Assembly (NCBI RefSeq): GCF_009789675.1
Contig: NZ_CP046916.1
Coordinates: 1,189,747-1,253,746 of the forward strand
Reading direction: 5' to 3'
Origin: Paraburkholderia acidisoli
GTDB lineage: Bacteria; Pseudomonadota; Gammaproteobacteria; Burkholderiales; Burkholderiaceae
Length of the DNA stretch: 64,000 nt
In this document: piece after piece, positions 54,884 through 64,000 of the stretch
Layout: each line of letters starts with the position of its first letter
Numbering within the stretch: position 1 is the first letter of the stretch
Position numbers and translations under genes: made by a program
The notes under the pieces: model-generated
Told to the model about the DNA's origin: nothing
Databases searched by the model: none
Seen by the model: only the letters and a program-made list of their open reading frames with translations

Positions 54884-55507
54884 CTACGCCGCGAAGGCAG
54901 ACGTGCAATGCATGCGCGAACCCGAACCCGCCATGGCATCGCGCGCGACCGCCTTGCTCAGCACCGCGCTGTCGTACTCGCGGCCGCCAAACCGCACGAC
55001 ATCGACGAGCGCGAAGCCCTGCGCCCGATAGAACGCGATCAGATGCGCGGCGGGAAACGGCGTGTCGAGCGCGAGGTACGTCAGGCCGCGCGTAGCGGCC
55101 CATTGCGCGGCGAACGCGAGCAACGCGCGACCGATGCCGCGCTTTTGCCAGCCCGGTTCGATGCCGAACTGATGCACCGAAGCCACCGCCTCGCGCCGAT
55201 ACACTTCGCAGGCCGAACGAGTATCGCTTTGCTCCATCGTCAACGTGCCCACGATGCGGCCGTTGCACACCGCCACGAAGCAATCGCCCGCGAGCGCGCG
55301 CTCGCGTGTGGAGGCCGCGTCCTGATCCGCGCAGGCGCAATGCAGGCCGAGCGCCGCGAGAGGCGCGAATGCGCGATGCAGCAAGCGCGTGAGCGCTTCC
55401 CACGAGTCGTGGCGCGGATCGAAGCGCCGCAGCACGAGCCGGCCAAGGCCGGGCCGCACGCTCGTGAGCGTGTCGTTCCGATACAGCGAGCTACGCGGGA
55501 TCGTCAT
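54884..55507 (-). CDS. GNAT-family acetyltransferase
   Basis: 207-aa protein with the acetyl-CoA motif A: VHQFGIEPGWQKRGIGRALL (the Q-K-R-G-I-G loop binds CoA) followed by YLALDTPFPAAHLIAFYRAQ and GFALVDVVRFGG (motif B). The N-terminus is basic. Monocistronic; acceptor substrate unknown. Start ATG 55507 is the first in frame. Confidence 0.88.
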   Translation of the reverse strand: MTIPRSSLYRNDTLTSVRPGLGRLVLRRFDPRHDSWEALTRLLHRAFAPLAALGLHCACADQDAASTRERALAGDCFVAVCNGRIVGTLTMEQSDTRSACEVYRREAVASVHQFGIEPGWQKRGIGRALLAFAAQWAATRGLTYLALDTPFPAAHLIAFYRAQGFALVDVVRFGGREYDSAVLSKAVARDAMAGSGSRMHCTSAFAA

Positions 55508-55699
55508 GACCGGTCCAGAAGTTTCGATCTGCCGAGTCTAGATTTGCGCGCCCGGGGTCACAAGAAAAAATCCCGTAAAAAAACGGGCCGCCGCAAGATC
55601 CACGAACCCCTGTGAAACGCGCGAACGCCCGGCGCGCCCGCGCGAGCGGCGTCACGCGCCGCGCTGTCATAATGTCGGTCTGGACATCGGAGAATCGAC

Positions 55700-56182
55700 A
55701 TGGCGCATGGCGAACACACCTACCGCGTGACGGTGCAGTGGACCGGCAATCGCGGCAGCGGCACCTCGGGCTATCGCGACTACGACCGCGACCATCTGAT
55801 CCGCGCGAGCGGCAAACCCGACATTGCCGGCTCGTCGGACCCGGCGTTTCGCGGGGACGCCGCGCGCTGGAACCCCGAGGAACTGCTGGTGGCGTCCACC
55901 TCGGCGTGCCACAAGCTCTGGTATCTGCACCTGTGCGCCGACGCGGGCATTCACGTGCTCGCCTACGAGGACGAAGCCGAAGGCACCATGGCCGACACGC
56001 CCGAGCGCACCGCGTTCACGCAGATCGTGCTGCACCCGCGCGTGACGATCCGCGCCACCGACGACCGCGATCTCGCGCTGCATCTGCATCACATGGCGCA
56101 CGCGCAGTGCTATATCGCCAATTCGGTGAATTTCCCGATTCTCTGCGACGCGGTCATCGAACTGGCCGCGCCCGCGGCCTGA
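55700..56182 (+). CDS. OsmC-family peroxiredoxin-like protein
   Basis: 160-aa OsmC/Ohr-fold protein that reduces organic hydroperoxides. Peroxidatic Cys70 is in LLVASTSACHKLWYLHLCA and resolving Cys137 in HAQCYIANSV; E61 in NPEELL completes the site. Cys79 is extra. GGAGA precedes the ATG. An MmyB-type regulator follows 18 bp downstream, likely in the same operon. Confidence 0.92.
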   Translation: MAHGEHTYRVTVQWTGNRGSGTSGYRDYDRDHLIRASGKPDIAGSSDPAFRGDAARWNPEELLVASTSACHKLWYLHLCADAGIHVLAYEDEAEGTMADTPERTAFTQIVLHPRVTIRATDDRDLALHLHHMAHAQCYIANSVNFPILCDAVIELAAPAA

Positions 56183-56200
56183 CGCGGAGCGCGCATCGTC

Positions 56201-57097
56201 ATGTCGACCCACACGCTGCAGGAACCCGTGGAAACGCTCGGCAGCTTCCTGCGCGAACGCCGCTCGCGTCTGCAACCCGAAGACGCCGAAGGCGCGAGCC
56301 GCCGCCGCACGCCGGGCCTGCGCCGCGAGGAAGTGGCCGCACGCGCGAACGTGAGCGTCGCCTGGTACACGTGGCTCGAACAGAATCGCGGCGGTCCGCC
56401 TTCCGCCGACGTGCTGGAGCGGCTGGCGCGCGCGCTCGAACTCGACGAGACCGGCCGCGAAATGCTGTTCCTGCTCGGCCAGCAGCGCCCGCCGCCGCTC
56501 ACGCCGCCGCATCGCTCGCTCTCGGCGGCCGCCAATGCCGCGCCGTTCGAGGTCTCGCGGGCGTTGCAGGCGGTGCTCGACGGCCAGCCCTTGCATCCCG
56601 CCATCGTCAAGACGCCCGCCTGGGATATCGTCGCGTGGAACGAGGCCGCGAGCGCCGTGCTCGCCGACTACGAGGCCACGCCGCCCGAGCAGCGCAACGT
56701 GATGCGCCGCCTCTTCAGCGACCCGGCCGTGAAGGCGGCGCTGCCCGACTGGGAGCAGATCGTACGCTGGTCCGTGGCCGTGTTCCGCGTGGATATCGCG
56801 CGCTCGGGCACCACGCCCGAAGTGGCCGCGCTCACGGCCGAACTGCAGGCCGGCAACGCCGACTTCGCGCGCATCTGGGCCGAAAGCGAGGTGCGCAATC
56901 ACGGCTCGGGCACGAAGCGCCTCATGCACGAGATCGCCGGGCCGCTTCAGCTCGACTATTCGGCGTTCGCGGTGGCCGACACGAATGCACTCACCATGAT
57001 CGTATTCACGCCGGTCACGCCCGCCGACGCCCGCGCGATCGAATCGCTGATTTTGCAGCGTCGGGCGCGCAAGCACGCTGCCAACCCCGCCCAGTAA
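56201..57097 (+). CDS. XRE-family regulator with MmyB ligand-binding domain
   Basis: 298-aa regulator. The N-terminal HTH reads LGSFLRERRSRLQP, RRRTPGLRREEVAARANVSV, AWYTWLEQNRGG (the RRTPGLRREE / WYTWLEQ signature of MmyB-type proteins). The rest is the MmyB-like, possibly lipid-binding, sensor domain (WDIVAWNEAASAVLADY, WAESEVRNHGSGTKR). Short gap from the osmC-like gene suggests a shared transcript and autoregulation. Confidence 0.92.
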   Translation: MSTHTLQEPVETLGSFLRERRSRLQPEDAEGASRRRTPGLRREEVAARANVSVAWYTWLEQNRGGPPSADVLERLARALELDETGREMLFLLGQQRPPPLTPPHRSLSAAANAAPFEVSRALQAVLDGQPLHPAIVKTPAWDIVAWNEAASAVLADYEATPPEQRNVMRRLFSDPAVKAALPDWEQIVRWSVAVFRVDIARSGTTPEVAALTAELQAGNADFARIWAESEVRNHGSGTKRLMHEIAGPLQLDYSAFAVADTNALTMIVFTPVTPADARAIESLILQRRARKHAANPAQ

Positions 57098-57104
57098 TTC
57101 TGAA

Positions 57105-57129
57105 AGCGCGAATTGCCGGCATTCGCGCT
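57105..57129 (+). terminator. Hairpin after the MmyB-type gene
   Basis: AGCGCGAAT (57105-57113) pairs perfectly with ATTCGCGCT (57121-57129), 7-base loop. Only a short T-rich stretch follows (gctgcttt), so termination is probable but not strong. Confidence 0.45.
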
Positions 57130-57525
57130 GCTGCTTTAATCAGCGCCGTTATTACCCTCATTCGTCTTTTACCACGCGTTATTGCGGCTTTACCAGGAAG
57201 CCGCACGTCCGTTCGATTTAAATCCCTATTGGCTTCCGGGTTGACGATGGGCTTGCAAGTCCGGGAAACTGGCGATCGCCATTCATTAAATGGTTGCAAG
57301 CACAACTGATCGACCCACTCACTGGAACGACCGAGAAAATATTTTTCGCATTCATCGTGCCGCAAAATGGCACCGTCAAAATAAATAGCCGGTCATGCAA
57401 AATCGGCAAATACGTGTTGGCGCCGTTGCGCTCGCAACCAACCGGAAGCAGCGGCAGAAAATAACAATGGCAGTGTCGATCGCACTCTCGTGCTGTGCCC
57501 AGGCGATCGACGGCGGGGAAATACG
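57130..57525. other. AT-rich intergenic region before the Cache chemoreceptor
   Basis: Composition is clearly lower in GC than the flanks. No gene is seen. I looked for a sigma-28 promoter like the one at 6915 and found only poor matches. Confidence 0.4.
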
Positions 57526-59082
57526 ATGTCACGAACAGAAAGCCTGAAAACCCGGTTGTACGCGTTGATCGCGTTGATCGCCCTTGCGTTTGTCGTGTCC
57601 AGCGTCTGGGCGGCGTGGCAGATGCGCAGCGCGCTGGTGGCGAGCCACGCGGTCGAACTCGAACATCTCACCGGCTCGCTGCGCAGCATGATGCTTGCGG
57701 AACAGGCGCAGGCCGCGGCGAACGGGCTGAGCGACGCGCAGGCCCAGGCCAACGTGCTCAAGCAGATCCACAGCATGCGTTACGGCGAAGACGGCTACTT
57801 CTTCGTGGTCTCCGACGACACCGTACTCCTCACGCACGCCAACGAGTCGCTGATCGGCAAGAACGTGGGCGACTTCAAATCCGCCGACGGCAAGTTCATC
57901 TATCGCGATCTCGTGAGCCTCGGGCAGCGCAACGGCAAGGGCGAATACGATTACGATTTCCCGCGCCCCGGCGCGACCGTGGCCGAGCACAAGCTCGCTT
58001 ACTACGTGTACGACCCGAAGTGGCACTGGCTGATCGCCACGGGCGTGTATATCGCCGACGTCGACGCCGCCTTCCATCTCGCGCTCGAAAAGCAGATGGC
58101 GCTCACGGTGCTCATCATCGTCGCGCTGCTGATCCTGATCCAGGTGGGCACGCAGCGCATGATGCTCACGCCCATCGCCAACGCGATGACGGCGTGCGAG
58201 GCCATCGCGGCGGGCGACCTCACGCGCGACGTGCCCACGGCCGCGCCCGGCGAGATCGGCCTGCTGATGCGCGCGCTGCGCACCATGCAGGAGCGGCTCG
58301 CGGCCACCGTGGCCGAGATCGGCACGTCGAGCCACGCGGTGAGTTCGGCCGCGCACCAGGTCACGGCGGGCAGCACCGACCTGTCTTCGCGCACGGAGGA
58401 GCAGGCGGCCTCGCTCGAACAAACGGCCGCGAGCATGGAAGAACTGACGGTCACGGTCAGGCAGAACGCCGAAAGCGCGCGCCACGCGAGCAGCCTCGCC
58501 GACGACGCGAGCGCGGTGGCGAGCGAAGGCGACGGCATCGTGGGCCGCGTGGTCGAGACCATGACGGACATTCGCGACAGCTCGCACAAGATCGCCGAAA
58601 TCATCGGCATCATCGAGGGCATCGCGTTCCAGACCAATATCCTCGCGCTCAACGCCGCCGTGGAAGCGGCGCGCGCGGGCGAGCACGGGCGCGGTTTCGC
58701 GGTGGTGGCGAGCGAGGTGCGCGGGCTCGCGCAGCGCTCGTCCACGGCGGCGCGCGAGATCAAGGTGCTGATCGAAACCTCGGGCGAGCGCGTGCTGGCG
58801 GGCACCGCGCTGGCCTCGGAAGCGGGCGCGACCATGCACAAGGTGGGCGTGGCGATCCAGCGCGTGACCCAGGTGATGAGCGAGATCGCCTCGGCCTCGA
58901 ACGAGCAGAGCCGCGGCATCGACCAGATCAATCAGGCCGTCTCGCAGATGGACGCCATCACGCAGCAGAATGCGGCGCTGGTGGAGCAGGCGAGCGCGGC
59001 TGCGAGCATGCTGCAGGACCAGGCCGAGCATCTGCGCGCCGCGGTGTCGGTGTTCCGCACGCGCGACACAGCGGGCGCGTGA
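57526..59082 (+). CDS. Methyl-accepting chemotaxis protein with single Cache sensor
   Basis: 518-aa chemoreceptor. TM1 residues ~10-30, periplasmic sCache domain ~35-190 ([40 protein letters not shown]), TM2 ~190-212, HAMP (ITPIAN-like, [20 protein letters not shown]), then the signalling domain with [20 protein letters not shown] and methylation helices. sCache domains of this type bind small carboxylates in several bacteria, but the ligand here is not deducible. ATG 57526 follows GGGGAA. Confidence 0.95.
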   Translation: MSRTESLKTRLYALIALIALAFVVSSVWAAWQMRSALVASHAVELEHLTGSLRSMMLAEQAQAAANGLSDAQAQANVLKQIHSMRYGEDGYFFVVSDDTVLLTHANESLIGKNVGDFKSADGKFIYRDLVSLGQRNGKGEYDYDFPRPGATVAEHKLAYYVYDPKWHWLIATGVYIADVDAAFHLALEKQMALTVLIIVALLILIQVGTQRMMLTPIANAMTACEAIAAGDLTRDVPTAAPGEIGLLMRALRTMQERLAATVAEIGTSSHAVSSAAHQVTAGSTDLSSRTEEQAASLEQTAASMEELTVTVRQNAESARHASSLADDASAVASEGDGIVGRVVETMTDIRDSSHKIAEIIGIIEGIAFQTNILALNAAVEAARAGEHGRGFAVVASEVRGLAQRSSTAAREIKVLIETSGERVLAGTALASEAGATMHKVGVAIQRVTQVMSEIASASNEQSRGIDQINQAVSQMDAITQQNAALVEQASAAASMLQDQAEHLRAAVSVFRTRDTAGA

Positions 59083-59202
59083 AGCGCGCTTTGGCCGCGG
59101 GGGGATACGTTTGGGACACATTCGCGACACGTTCGGAACGCGCCCGGGACACATCGGCGCGCAAGAACGGAACCCGGGACGCGCTCGACCGGTCTATCGC
59201 CG

Positions 59203-60480
59203 ATGACCTCCCGATCTCGCTTACCACTCGCACGTTTGACCGGCCTGCTCGCGTGCCTCTTTGCCGGGGTTGCGCTCGGCGCGCCCCTGGCGGCGCAGGC
59301 CGCCGCGCGCGGCCAGGCTCACGCCACGCCGCAGTCCCACTCCCACGCACCGGCCAGGGCTAAAAAGCCGCGCAAGAAGAAAGTGGCGCGCAAGGCCCGG
59401 CCCGTGCATCGCTCGATGCCCGCCGACGCGCCCGCCGCCCGGCTCGCCGCCAAACGCCGCGCCAAACGCCTGCGCGCGCGCCATCTCGCGCGGCATGGCG
59501 CGCGCCCGCATGCTTCGCATCACGCGTCACACGGCGCGCGCGTTCATCACGCACCGCACGTATCGCACCACGCACAGCATGCACCGCACGCGCCGCGCGC
59601 ACCGCATACGACCGCGCCCGCATCGCCCGCGCCGCTGACATCGCAAGCGCCGCTCGCCGGCTCGCCGAACCCGGCACCGAAGGTCAACTACGCCCCGCGC
59701 CTGCTCGCGCGCTGCGGCTTCACGCCCGCCTCGCAGCGGCATCTGTTTTCGCACGCGGTGTATATCGTCGACGAAAACACCCACACGCCGCTCTACGCGC
59801 GCAACGCCGACGCCGTCGCGCCCATTGCCTCGGTCTCGAAGCTGATGACGGCCATCGTCTGGCTCGACAGCCCGCACGCGCCCTTGCCGCGCCGTATCGC
59901 CGTCACCACGGCCGACCTCGACAGGCTCAAGTTCACGCACTCGCGCCTCGACGTGGGCTCTCGTGTGACGCGCGCGAACATGCTGCATATCGCGCTCATG
60001 TCATCGGAGAATCGCGCGGCGGCCGCGTTGAGCCGCGACTATCCGGGCGGCCGCCCGGCCTTCGTCGCCGCAATGAACGCCAAAGCGCAACGCCTCGGCA
60101 TGACCCATACGCGCTTCGTCAACGGCACGGGACTTTCGCCGCTCAACGTCTCGACAGCGCGCGAACTCGCGAATCTCGTGCGCGCCGCCAACGGCTATGC
60201 GCTCATACGCCGCTATTCGATCGATCATCAGGAACGCGTGTCCACCGGCCTCGGCCAGTTGCAATACGTCAACAGCAATCGCCTCGTGCGCTACGGCCAG
60301 GTGCGCGCGAGCGTGCAGAAAACCGGCTTCATCAACGAGTCGGGCCACAACATGGTCATGCGCGTGATGGTGCACGGCCGCCGCCCCGTGATCGTGACCC
60401 TGCTCGGCAGCACCACGCCCGAAGGCTCGAGGCTCGACGGCGTGCGCATCGCGCACTGGCTGAACTGTTCGCTGCGCTGA
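59203..60480 (+). CDS. pbpG: D-alanyl-D-alanine endopeptidase, PbpG-like, with His-rich linker
   Basis: 425-aa periplasmic penicillin-binding protein of the S11 family (low-molecular-weight PBP7). Motifs: S210-V-S-K213, S267-E-N269, K372-T-G374. The signal peptide (residues ~10-33) is followed by an unusual linker of ~130 residues: Lys/Arg-rich (55-95), then about 20 histidines between 94 and 136 (HASHHASHGARVHHAPHVSH), before the conserved core at ~160. The linker could bind metal or peptidoglycan, or only be flexible. PBP7 proteins cut D-Ala-mDap cross-links. Confidence 0.92.
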   Translation: MTSRSRLPLARLTGLLACLFAGVALGAPLAAQAAARGQAHATPQSHSHAPARAKKPRKKKVARKARPVHRSMPADAPAARLAAKRRAKRLRARHLARHGARPHASHHASHGARVHHAPHVSHHAQHAPHAPRAPHTTAPASPAPLTSQAPLAGSPNPAPKVNYAPRLLARCGFTPASQRHLFSHAVYIVDENTHTPLYARNADAVAPIASVSKLMTAIVWLDSPHAPLPRRIAVTTADLDRLKFTHSRLDVGSRVTRANMLHIALMSSENRAAAALSRDYPGGRPAFVAAMNAKAQRLGMTHTRFVNGTGLSPLNVSTARELANLVRAANGYALIRRYSIDHQERVSTGLGQLQYVNSNRLVRYGQVRASVQKTGFINESGHNMVMRVMVHGRRPVIVTLLGSTTPEGSRLDGVRIAHWLNCSLR

Positions 60481-60507
60481 TCCGCCAGCGCGCCCACCCG
60501 CGCACTG

Positions 60508-61209
60508 TCACCACGGCACGGTGCGGCCCAGGTAGTCGAGGTAGTGCAGACCGCCGCGCCCGGCCTGCGCCTCGATCGTGTTCACGAGGTTGGGAATGCT
60601 CTCGCCGATACTCAGGCGCGCGCCGGGGCCGCCCATGTCCGTGCGTACCCAGCCCGGCGCCATCAGCAGAAGCGTTCGGGGGTCGTCGCGGTGCCGCGCC
60701 GCGTAGCTGCGCATGAACATGTTGAGCGCCGCCTTGCTGCCGCGATACACCTCGAAATTGCCGTTCTCGTTGTTCGCCACGCTGCCCTGCCCCGACGACA
60801 TCACGCCGATCGTGCCGCCCGGCGCCACGAGGTCTTGCAGCGTCTCCACCACGCGCATCGGGCTCAGCGCGTTCGTGACCATCACGCGCGTGAACGCTTC
60901 GGTGGAGACATCGGCAATGGTCTCGCGGTCGTCGTTCTTCACGCCCGCGTTGACGAACAGCAGGTCCACCGGGCGGCCCGCCAGGCGCGCGCTCAGGCGT
61001 GCATGAAGCGCCGCGACCTGCTCCGTTTCGTTGATGTCGACGGTCTCCACCTCGAGCGCGCCGCCTGCCGTTTGCGCGCGCTGGCGCAGCGTATCGAGCG
61101 AACGGGCGCGGCCGGTGGCGATCACGCGCCAACCGCGCGTCAAATATTCTTCGACCATGGCGAAGCCGAGACCGCGCGACGCGCCAATCAACACAATCGT
61201 TTTTTGCAT
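60508..61209 (-). CDS. Short-chain dehydrogenase/reductase
   Basis: 233-aa SDR with cofactor motif IGASRGLGFAMV, VNAGVKND (NAG), catalytic Ser in IGVMSSGQG and Y-x-x-x-K in EVYRGSKAALNMF. ATG 61209 follows AGGA. Divergent from a LysR gene (136 bp gap) that probably controls it. Substrate unknown. Confidence 0.92.
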   Translation of the reverse strand: MQKTIVLIGASRGLGFAMVEEYLTRGWRVIATGRARSLDTLRQRAQTAGGALEVETVDINETEQVAALHARLSARLAGRPVDLLFVNAGVKNDDRETIADVSTEAFTRVMVTNALSPMRVVETLQDLVAPGGTIGVMSSGQGSVANNENGNFEVYRGSKAALNMFMRSYAARHRDDPRTLLLMAPGWVRTDMGGPGARLSIGESIPNLVNTIEAQAGRGGLHYLDYLGRTVPW

Positions 61210-61345
61210 GTCGATGTCCTTTGCGAGCGGCCTCGCAACGTGCAGGCCGATACGCAACCCTAACGCCCTTGCGGACATGGCGGAAGGCGCGGCGCATGCA
61301 GTGATAAGCTGCACCGCACGCCTCATCCTCCATCACGATGCGCCG

Positions 61346-62266
61346 ATGTCCGACCCCGATCTGAATCTGCTGCTCGCGCTCGACGCCGTGCTCGCCGAGC
61401 AAAGCGTGGCGGGCGCCGCGCGCCGTCTTTCGCTCAGCGCGTCGGCGATGAGCCGCACCTTGACGCGTCTGCGCGAGGCCACCGGCGACCCGCTGCTCGT
61501 GCGTGCCGGCCGCCGCATGGTGCTTACGCCGCACGCGCAGGCGTTGCGCGAGCGCGCGCGGCACGCGGCCCACGAGGCCCGTGCGGTGCTGAGCCCGAGC
61601 GTCACGGAACCCGACTTCCCCACGCTGCGGCGCACCTTCACGGTTCGCGCCAACGAAGGCTTCGTCGAGGCCTTCGGCGCGCCGCTCATCGCCGCGCTCA
61701 CGGCCGTCGCGCCGGGCGTGCGTCTGCACTTCGCGGCCAAGCTCGAAAAGAGCGCCGCGCAGCTGCGCGAGGGCGCGGCCGACCTCGAGATCGGCGTATT
61801 GGGCGCGCCCGCGAAGATGGGACCGGAGATCCGTATTCAAGCGCTGTTTCGCGACCGCTTCGTGGGCGTGGTGCGCAAGGGCCATGCGCTCGAAGCAGAG
61901 CGCGAGATCACGGCCGCGCGCTATGCGTCGTTCGGTCACGTGGTGGCATCGCGCAGCGGCCGCGCGAGCGGTCCCGTCGACGAAGCGCTCGCCGCGCTCG
62001 GCCTCGAACGCCACATTGCGGCCGTGGTGCCGAGCTTTCCCGCCGCGCTCGCTGTCGCGCGCGCGTCCGACCTGATCGCGCTGCTGCCCGCTTCGTATCT
62101 GCGCAACGGGCAGGCTTCAATCGATACGCATCGCTTCGAATTACCCGTGAGCACGGCGAGCATCACCGTCTCGCAGATGTGGCATCCGCGTCTCGATGCG
62201 GACGCCGTGCACGCATGGCTGCGCCGCATCGTGCTCGATGTGTGCCGTCGCGAAGCGCCCTCGTGA
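61346..62266 (+). CDS. LysR-family regulator
   Basis: 306-aa LTTR. The HTH (LNLLLALDAVLAEQSVAGAA, LSLSASAMSRTLTRLREATG, LLVRAGRRMVLT) starts a few residues after ATG 61346, which rules out the longer frame. Effector domain ~90-300 (FVGVVRKGHAL, RASDLIALLPASYL). NodD-like start and divergent SDR neighbour. Confidence 0.92.
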   Translation: MSDPDLNLLLALDAVLAEQSVAGAARRLSLSASAMSRTLTRLREATGDPLLVRAGRRMVLTPHAQALRERARHAAHEARAVLSPSVTEPDFPTLRRTFTVRANEGFVEAFGAPLIAALTAVAPGVRLHFAAKLEKSAAQLREGAADLEIGVLGAPAKMGPEIRIQALFRDRFVGVVRKGHALEAEREITAARYASFGHVVASRSGRASGPVDEALAALGLERHIAAVVPSFPAALAVARASDLIALLPASYLRNGQASIDTHRFELPVSTASITVSQMWHPRLDADAVHAWLRRIVLDVCRREAPS

Positions 62267-62590
62267 CGGCGATGGCGGCCCCGATCGCGCGCGTATTAGC
62301 AGAAAAATATTTCGTCGAAAAAACGGCGTTATTCAGCATAACCATGCTGCGATGGACGTTCGTTTGCGCACATCATCCCGAATAAGGCATACGTCAGAAT
62401 TAACCATGTTGGTGTTACACTTCATCGCGCCCGCACCCTTGCGGCTACGGGCTTCGGTGTTCCCATTGCAACGCGCGTCTGCATCACGTCCACTTCTGTG
62501 ATCGTGTCAGGTGCCGCTCGTGCGGCTACCCACCACGGGACGTTATTCGGCGCCCCACTGCGTTTTCCGGATTCGTCAGGTTCTTAGACC
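62267..62590. other. Intergenic region before the methyltransferase gene
   Basis: An AT-rich part (about 62290-62420) lies next to the LysR stop and probably bears the downstream promoter. No gene or clear site is seen. Confidence 0.35.
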
Positions 62591-63979
62591 GTGTACTCTC
62601 AAACGCAAATCGACCCGGTAGTCAGCTTCCGCAACTCGCAGCGCGAACACGTGCGCGGGACCATCATCAATCTCCAGAGAAAGTCCCTCGTGATGGAGGT
62701 GTACAACCCGTACTCCATCGTGCAGGTCAGTGAGGTGTTGAGCGAACTGAGCGTGCGCATGGGCACGAAGCACGCTTACCTCGGCAAGGCCGTGGTCGTG
62801 AGTCTGGTGAACACCGGTCTCACCGCCGTGGTCTCGCTCGCGCTGATCGACGAATGGCGCGAACTGAGCGTGCTGCCCAACGAGCCGCGCTCGGTCGGGC
62901 GCGAGGCCGAGCAGTTCGTCACCGACTGGGACGCGCGCTTCAATATTCGCCGCGACTATCAGATCGTGGTGAACGAAATGCGCGCGTTTCTCTCGGAGGT
63001 GTCGCGCTGGGTCGAGCAGGTCGACCTGACCGAAAGCCTGCCCAAGAACGAAGGGCGCCTGCGCGAAGACCTGTTCTACGAGCTGGCCACGCCCATCATG
63101 CAGCGCACGAAGTCGTATCTCGTGCGGCTCGAGGAAGAGGCCGAGCGCGTGGACCCCGAAATCGCGCCCGTGCATCGCACCTATGCGCAGGCGGCGCTGC
63201 ATCCGCTTCTGCTGCGCGCGCCGTTCGTCTACCGCACCTTCACCAAGCCGCTCGGTTATGCCGGCGACTACGAAATGGTGAACCAGATCCTGACCGATCC
63301 GCAGCAGGGGCCCACCACCTACTTCCAGATCGTCAATACCGCGTTCCTCAAGGCCGCCGTCGCCACCGCGCACCGCAACCGCATCACGCTGCTGATCGAC
63401 TTCCTCACGCGCCAGGCCGAAGCCGCGCGCGACGCCGGGCGGCCGTTCCGCATCCTCAACGTGGGCTGCGGGCCCGCCTTCGAGATCCAGCGCTTCATGC
63501 GCGAGTATCCGCGCCCCGACCTGCTGGAATTCGAACTGGTCGACTTCAGCGAGGAAACGCTTGCGTTCACGAAGGCCGCGATCGAAGCGGCCGCGGCGGA
63601 AAACGGCCACAAGGTCAAGGTGCAGACAGTGCATCAGTCGGTGCACGATCTGCTCAAGCGCCGCATCAGCGCCGACCCGTCGCAGCGCGAGTTCGACGCC
63701 GTGTATTGCGCGGGCCTGTTCGACTATCTATCGGACAAGGTCTGCGCGCGCCTGCTCAGCTACTTCGCCGCGCGCACGCGCCCGAACGGCCACTTGCTGG
63801 TCACCAACGTGCATTTGTCGAACCCCGAGAAGTTCGGCATGGAGCATCTGCTCGAGTGGTATCTGATCTACCGCGACGAAGCCGGCATGCAGTCGCTCCT
63901 GCCCACCCACTCCACGGACCAGAAGCTCTACGTCGACGAGACCGGGGTCAACGTGTTCGCGGAAGCCACGATTCTTTAA
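62591..63979 (+). CDS. PilZ-like/SAM-dependent methyltransferase fusion, PhcB-like
   Basis: 462-aa protein. Residues ~1-115 form a PilZ-like beta domain (VSFRNSQREHVRGTIINLQR, EVYNPYSIVQVSEVL, LGKAVVVSLVNTGLTAVVSL). A helical middle section follows (PLGYAGDYEMVNQILTDP), then a class I methyltransferase with SAM loop FRILNVGCGPAFEIQRFM (residues ~285-302), acidic strand LEFELVDFSEETL and FDAVYCAGLFDYLSDKV. This arrangement is commonly annotated as extracellular-factor (3-hydroxypalmitate methyl ester) biosynthesis protein, by likeness to Ralstonia PhcB. Start is GTG 62591. Canonical PilZ c-di-GMP motif (RxxxR...DxSxxG) is not evident. Confidence 0.82.
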   Translation: MYSQTQIDPVVSFRNSQREHVRGTIINLQRKSLVMEVYNPYSIVQVSEVLSELSVRMGTKHAYLGKAVVVSLVNTGLTAVVSLALIDEWRELSVLPNEPRSVGREAEQFVTDWDARFNIRRDYQIVVNEMRAFLSEVSRWVEQVDLTESLPKNEGRLREDLFYELATPIMQRTKSYLVRLEEEAERVDPEIAPVHRTYAQAALHPLLLRAPFVYRTFTKPLGYAGDYEMVNQILTDPQQGPTTYFQIVNTAFLKAAVATAHRNRITLLIDFLTRQAEAARDAGRPFRILNVGCGPAFEIQRFMREYPRPDLLEFELVDFSEETLAFTKAAIEAAAAENGHKVKVQTVHQSVHDLLKRRISADPSQREFDAVYCAGLFDYLSDKVCARLLSYFAARTRPNGHLLVTNVHLSNPEKFGMEHLLEWYLIYRDEAGMQSLLPTHSTDQKLYVDETGVNVFAEATIL

Positions 63980-64000
63980 AGCGCCAGCGCACACGCATTT

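Noticed and set aside
55566..55587. Small hairpin cccgt/acgggg-like with A/T runs, minus-strand terminator shape
   Set aside because: The stem is only about 5 bp and no minus-strand gene ends there; it lies upstream of the GNAT gene.
57130..57525. Possible sigma-28 or sigma-54 promoter for the Cache chemoreceptor
   Set aside because: TAAA boxes are present but no acceptable GCCGATAA follows at 15 bp, and the TGGCAC at about 57368 lacks a proper -12 element.
1..64000. Mobile elements, CRISPR arrays, tRNA or rRNA genes
   Set aside because: I looked for transposase or integrase motifs, terminal inverted repeats, spaced repeats and tRNA T-arm patterns and found none; the only regular array is the spacer-less 14-bp repeat.

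Overview
The window looks like a chromosomal segment of a high-GC betaproteobacterium of the Burkholderia / Paraburkholderia / Caballeronia group. Supporting signs are the GC-rich codon use throughout, the small MXKDX-repeat exported protein, the many two-component and LysR/GntR/AraC regulators, a bacteriophytochrome locus and a sigma-28 type chemoreceptor promoter. This placement is inferred from gene content; there is no rRNA or other phylogenetic marker. I see no tRNA, rRNA, insertion sequence, integrase, phage gene or CRISPR array, so the region reads as accessory but stable chromosome.

Layout. 1-6.7 kb: a truncated ZnuD-like TonB receptor behind a Zur-box palindrome, then a complete csu-type (spore coat U family) chaperone-usher pilus operon on the minus strand. 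7-12.3 kb: a chemoreceptor with a sigma-28 promoter, an ABM monooxygenase, glgX and a glycosyltransferase. 12.4-25.6 kb is a signalling block: bacteriophytochrome plus response regulator, convergent PAS kinase plus heme oxygenase, a GAF/PAS/GGDEF cyclase, and a membrane GGDEF-EAL protein 30 bp upstream of motAB, then a PRC-barrel protein. 26.0-26.5 kb is a 14-bp tandem-repeat array (27 good units, 8 decaying) closed by a plus-strand terminator. 26.6-33.1 kb is small-molecule metabolism: ligK-ligJ, a DeoR regulator divergent from nudK-DUF4406, and a DHDPS-family enzyme with a GntR regulator and shared operator-like motifs. 33.3-41.3 kb is a mixed accessory stretch: MXKDX protein, DoxX, tautomerase plus an SDR lacking the catalytic Tyr with a divergent LysR, an Amj-like flippase, a lipoprotein hydrolase, a transglutaminase-like protein, YciI and an FRG-domain protein.

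41.4-49.2 kb is a beta-galactoside uptake and hydrolysis operon (ABC ATPase, GH42 beta-galactosidase, binding protein, two permeases) with a divergent LacI regulator and a perfect palindromic operator. 49.3-52.7 kb is the least familiar unit: an unusual response regulator, a hotdog thioesterase of the TebC/CalE7 type and a 7TM histidine kinase, arranged around the thioesterase. 52.9-62.3 kb holds regulators paired with enzymes (GlxA-type AraC with an HD hydrolase, OsmC with an MmyB-type regulator, SDR with LysR), a Cache chemoreceptor and a PbpG-like endopeptidase. The last gene (62.6-64 kb) is a PilZ-like/SAM-methyltransferase fusion resembling PhcB-type signal methyltransferases.

Taken together the window is rich in environmental sensing (light, chemoattractants, c-di-GMP, zinc, possible fatty-acyl signals), surface attachment and carbon scavenging. 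All family names are assigned by reading motifs by eye; no database search was run.
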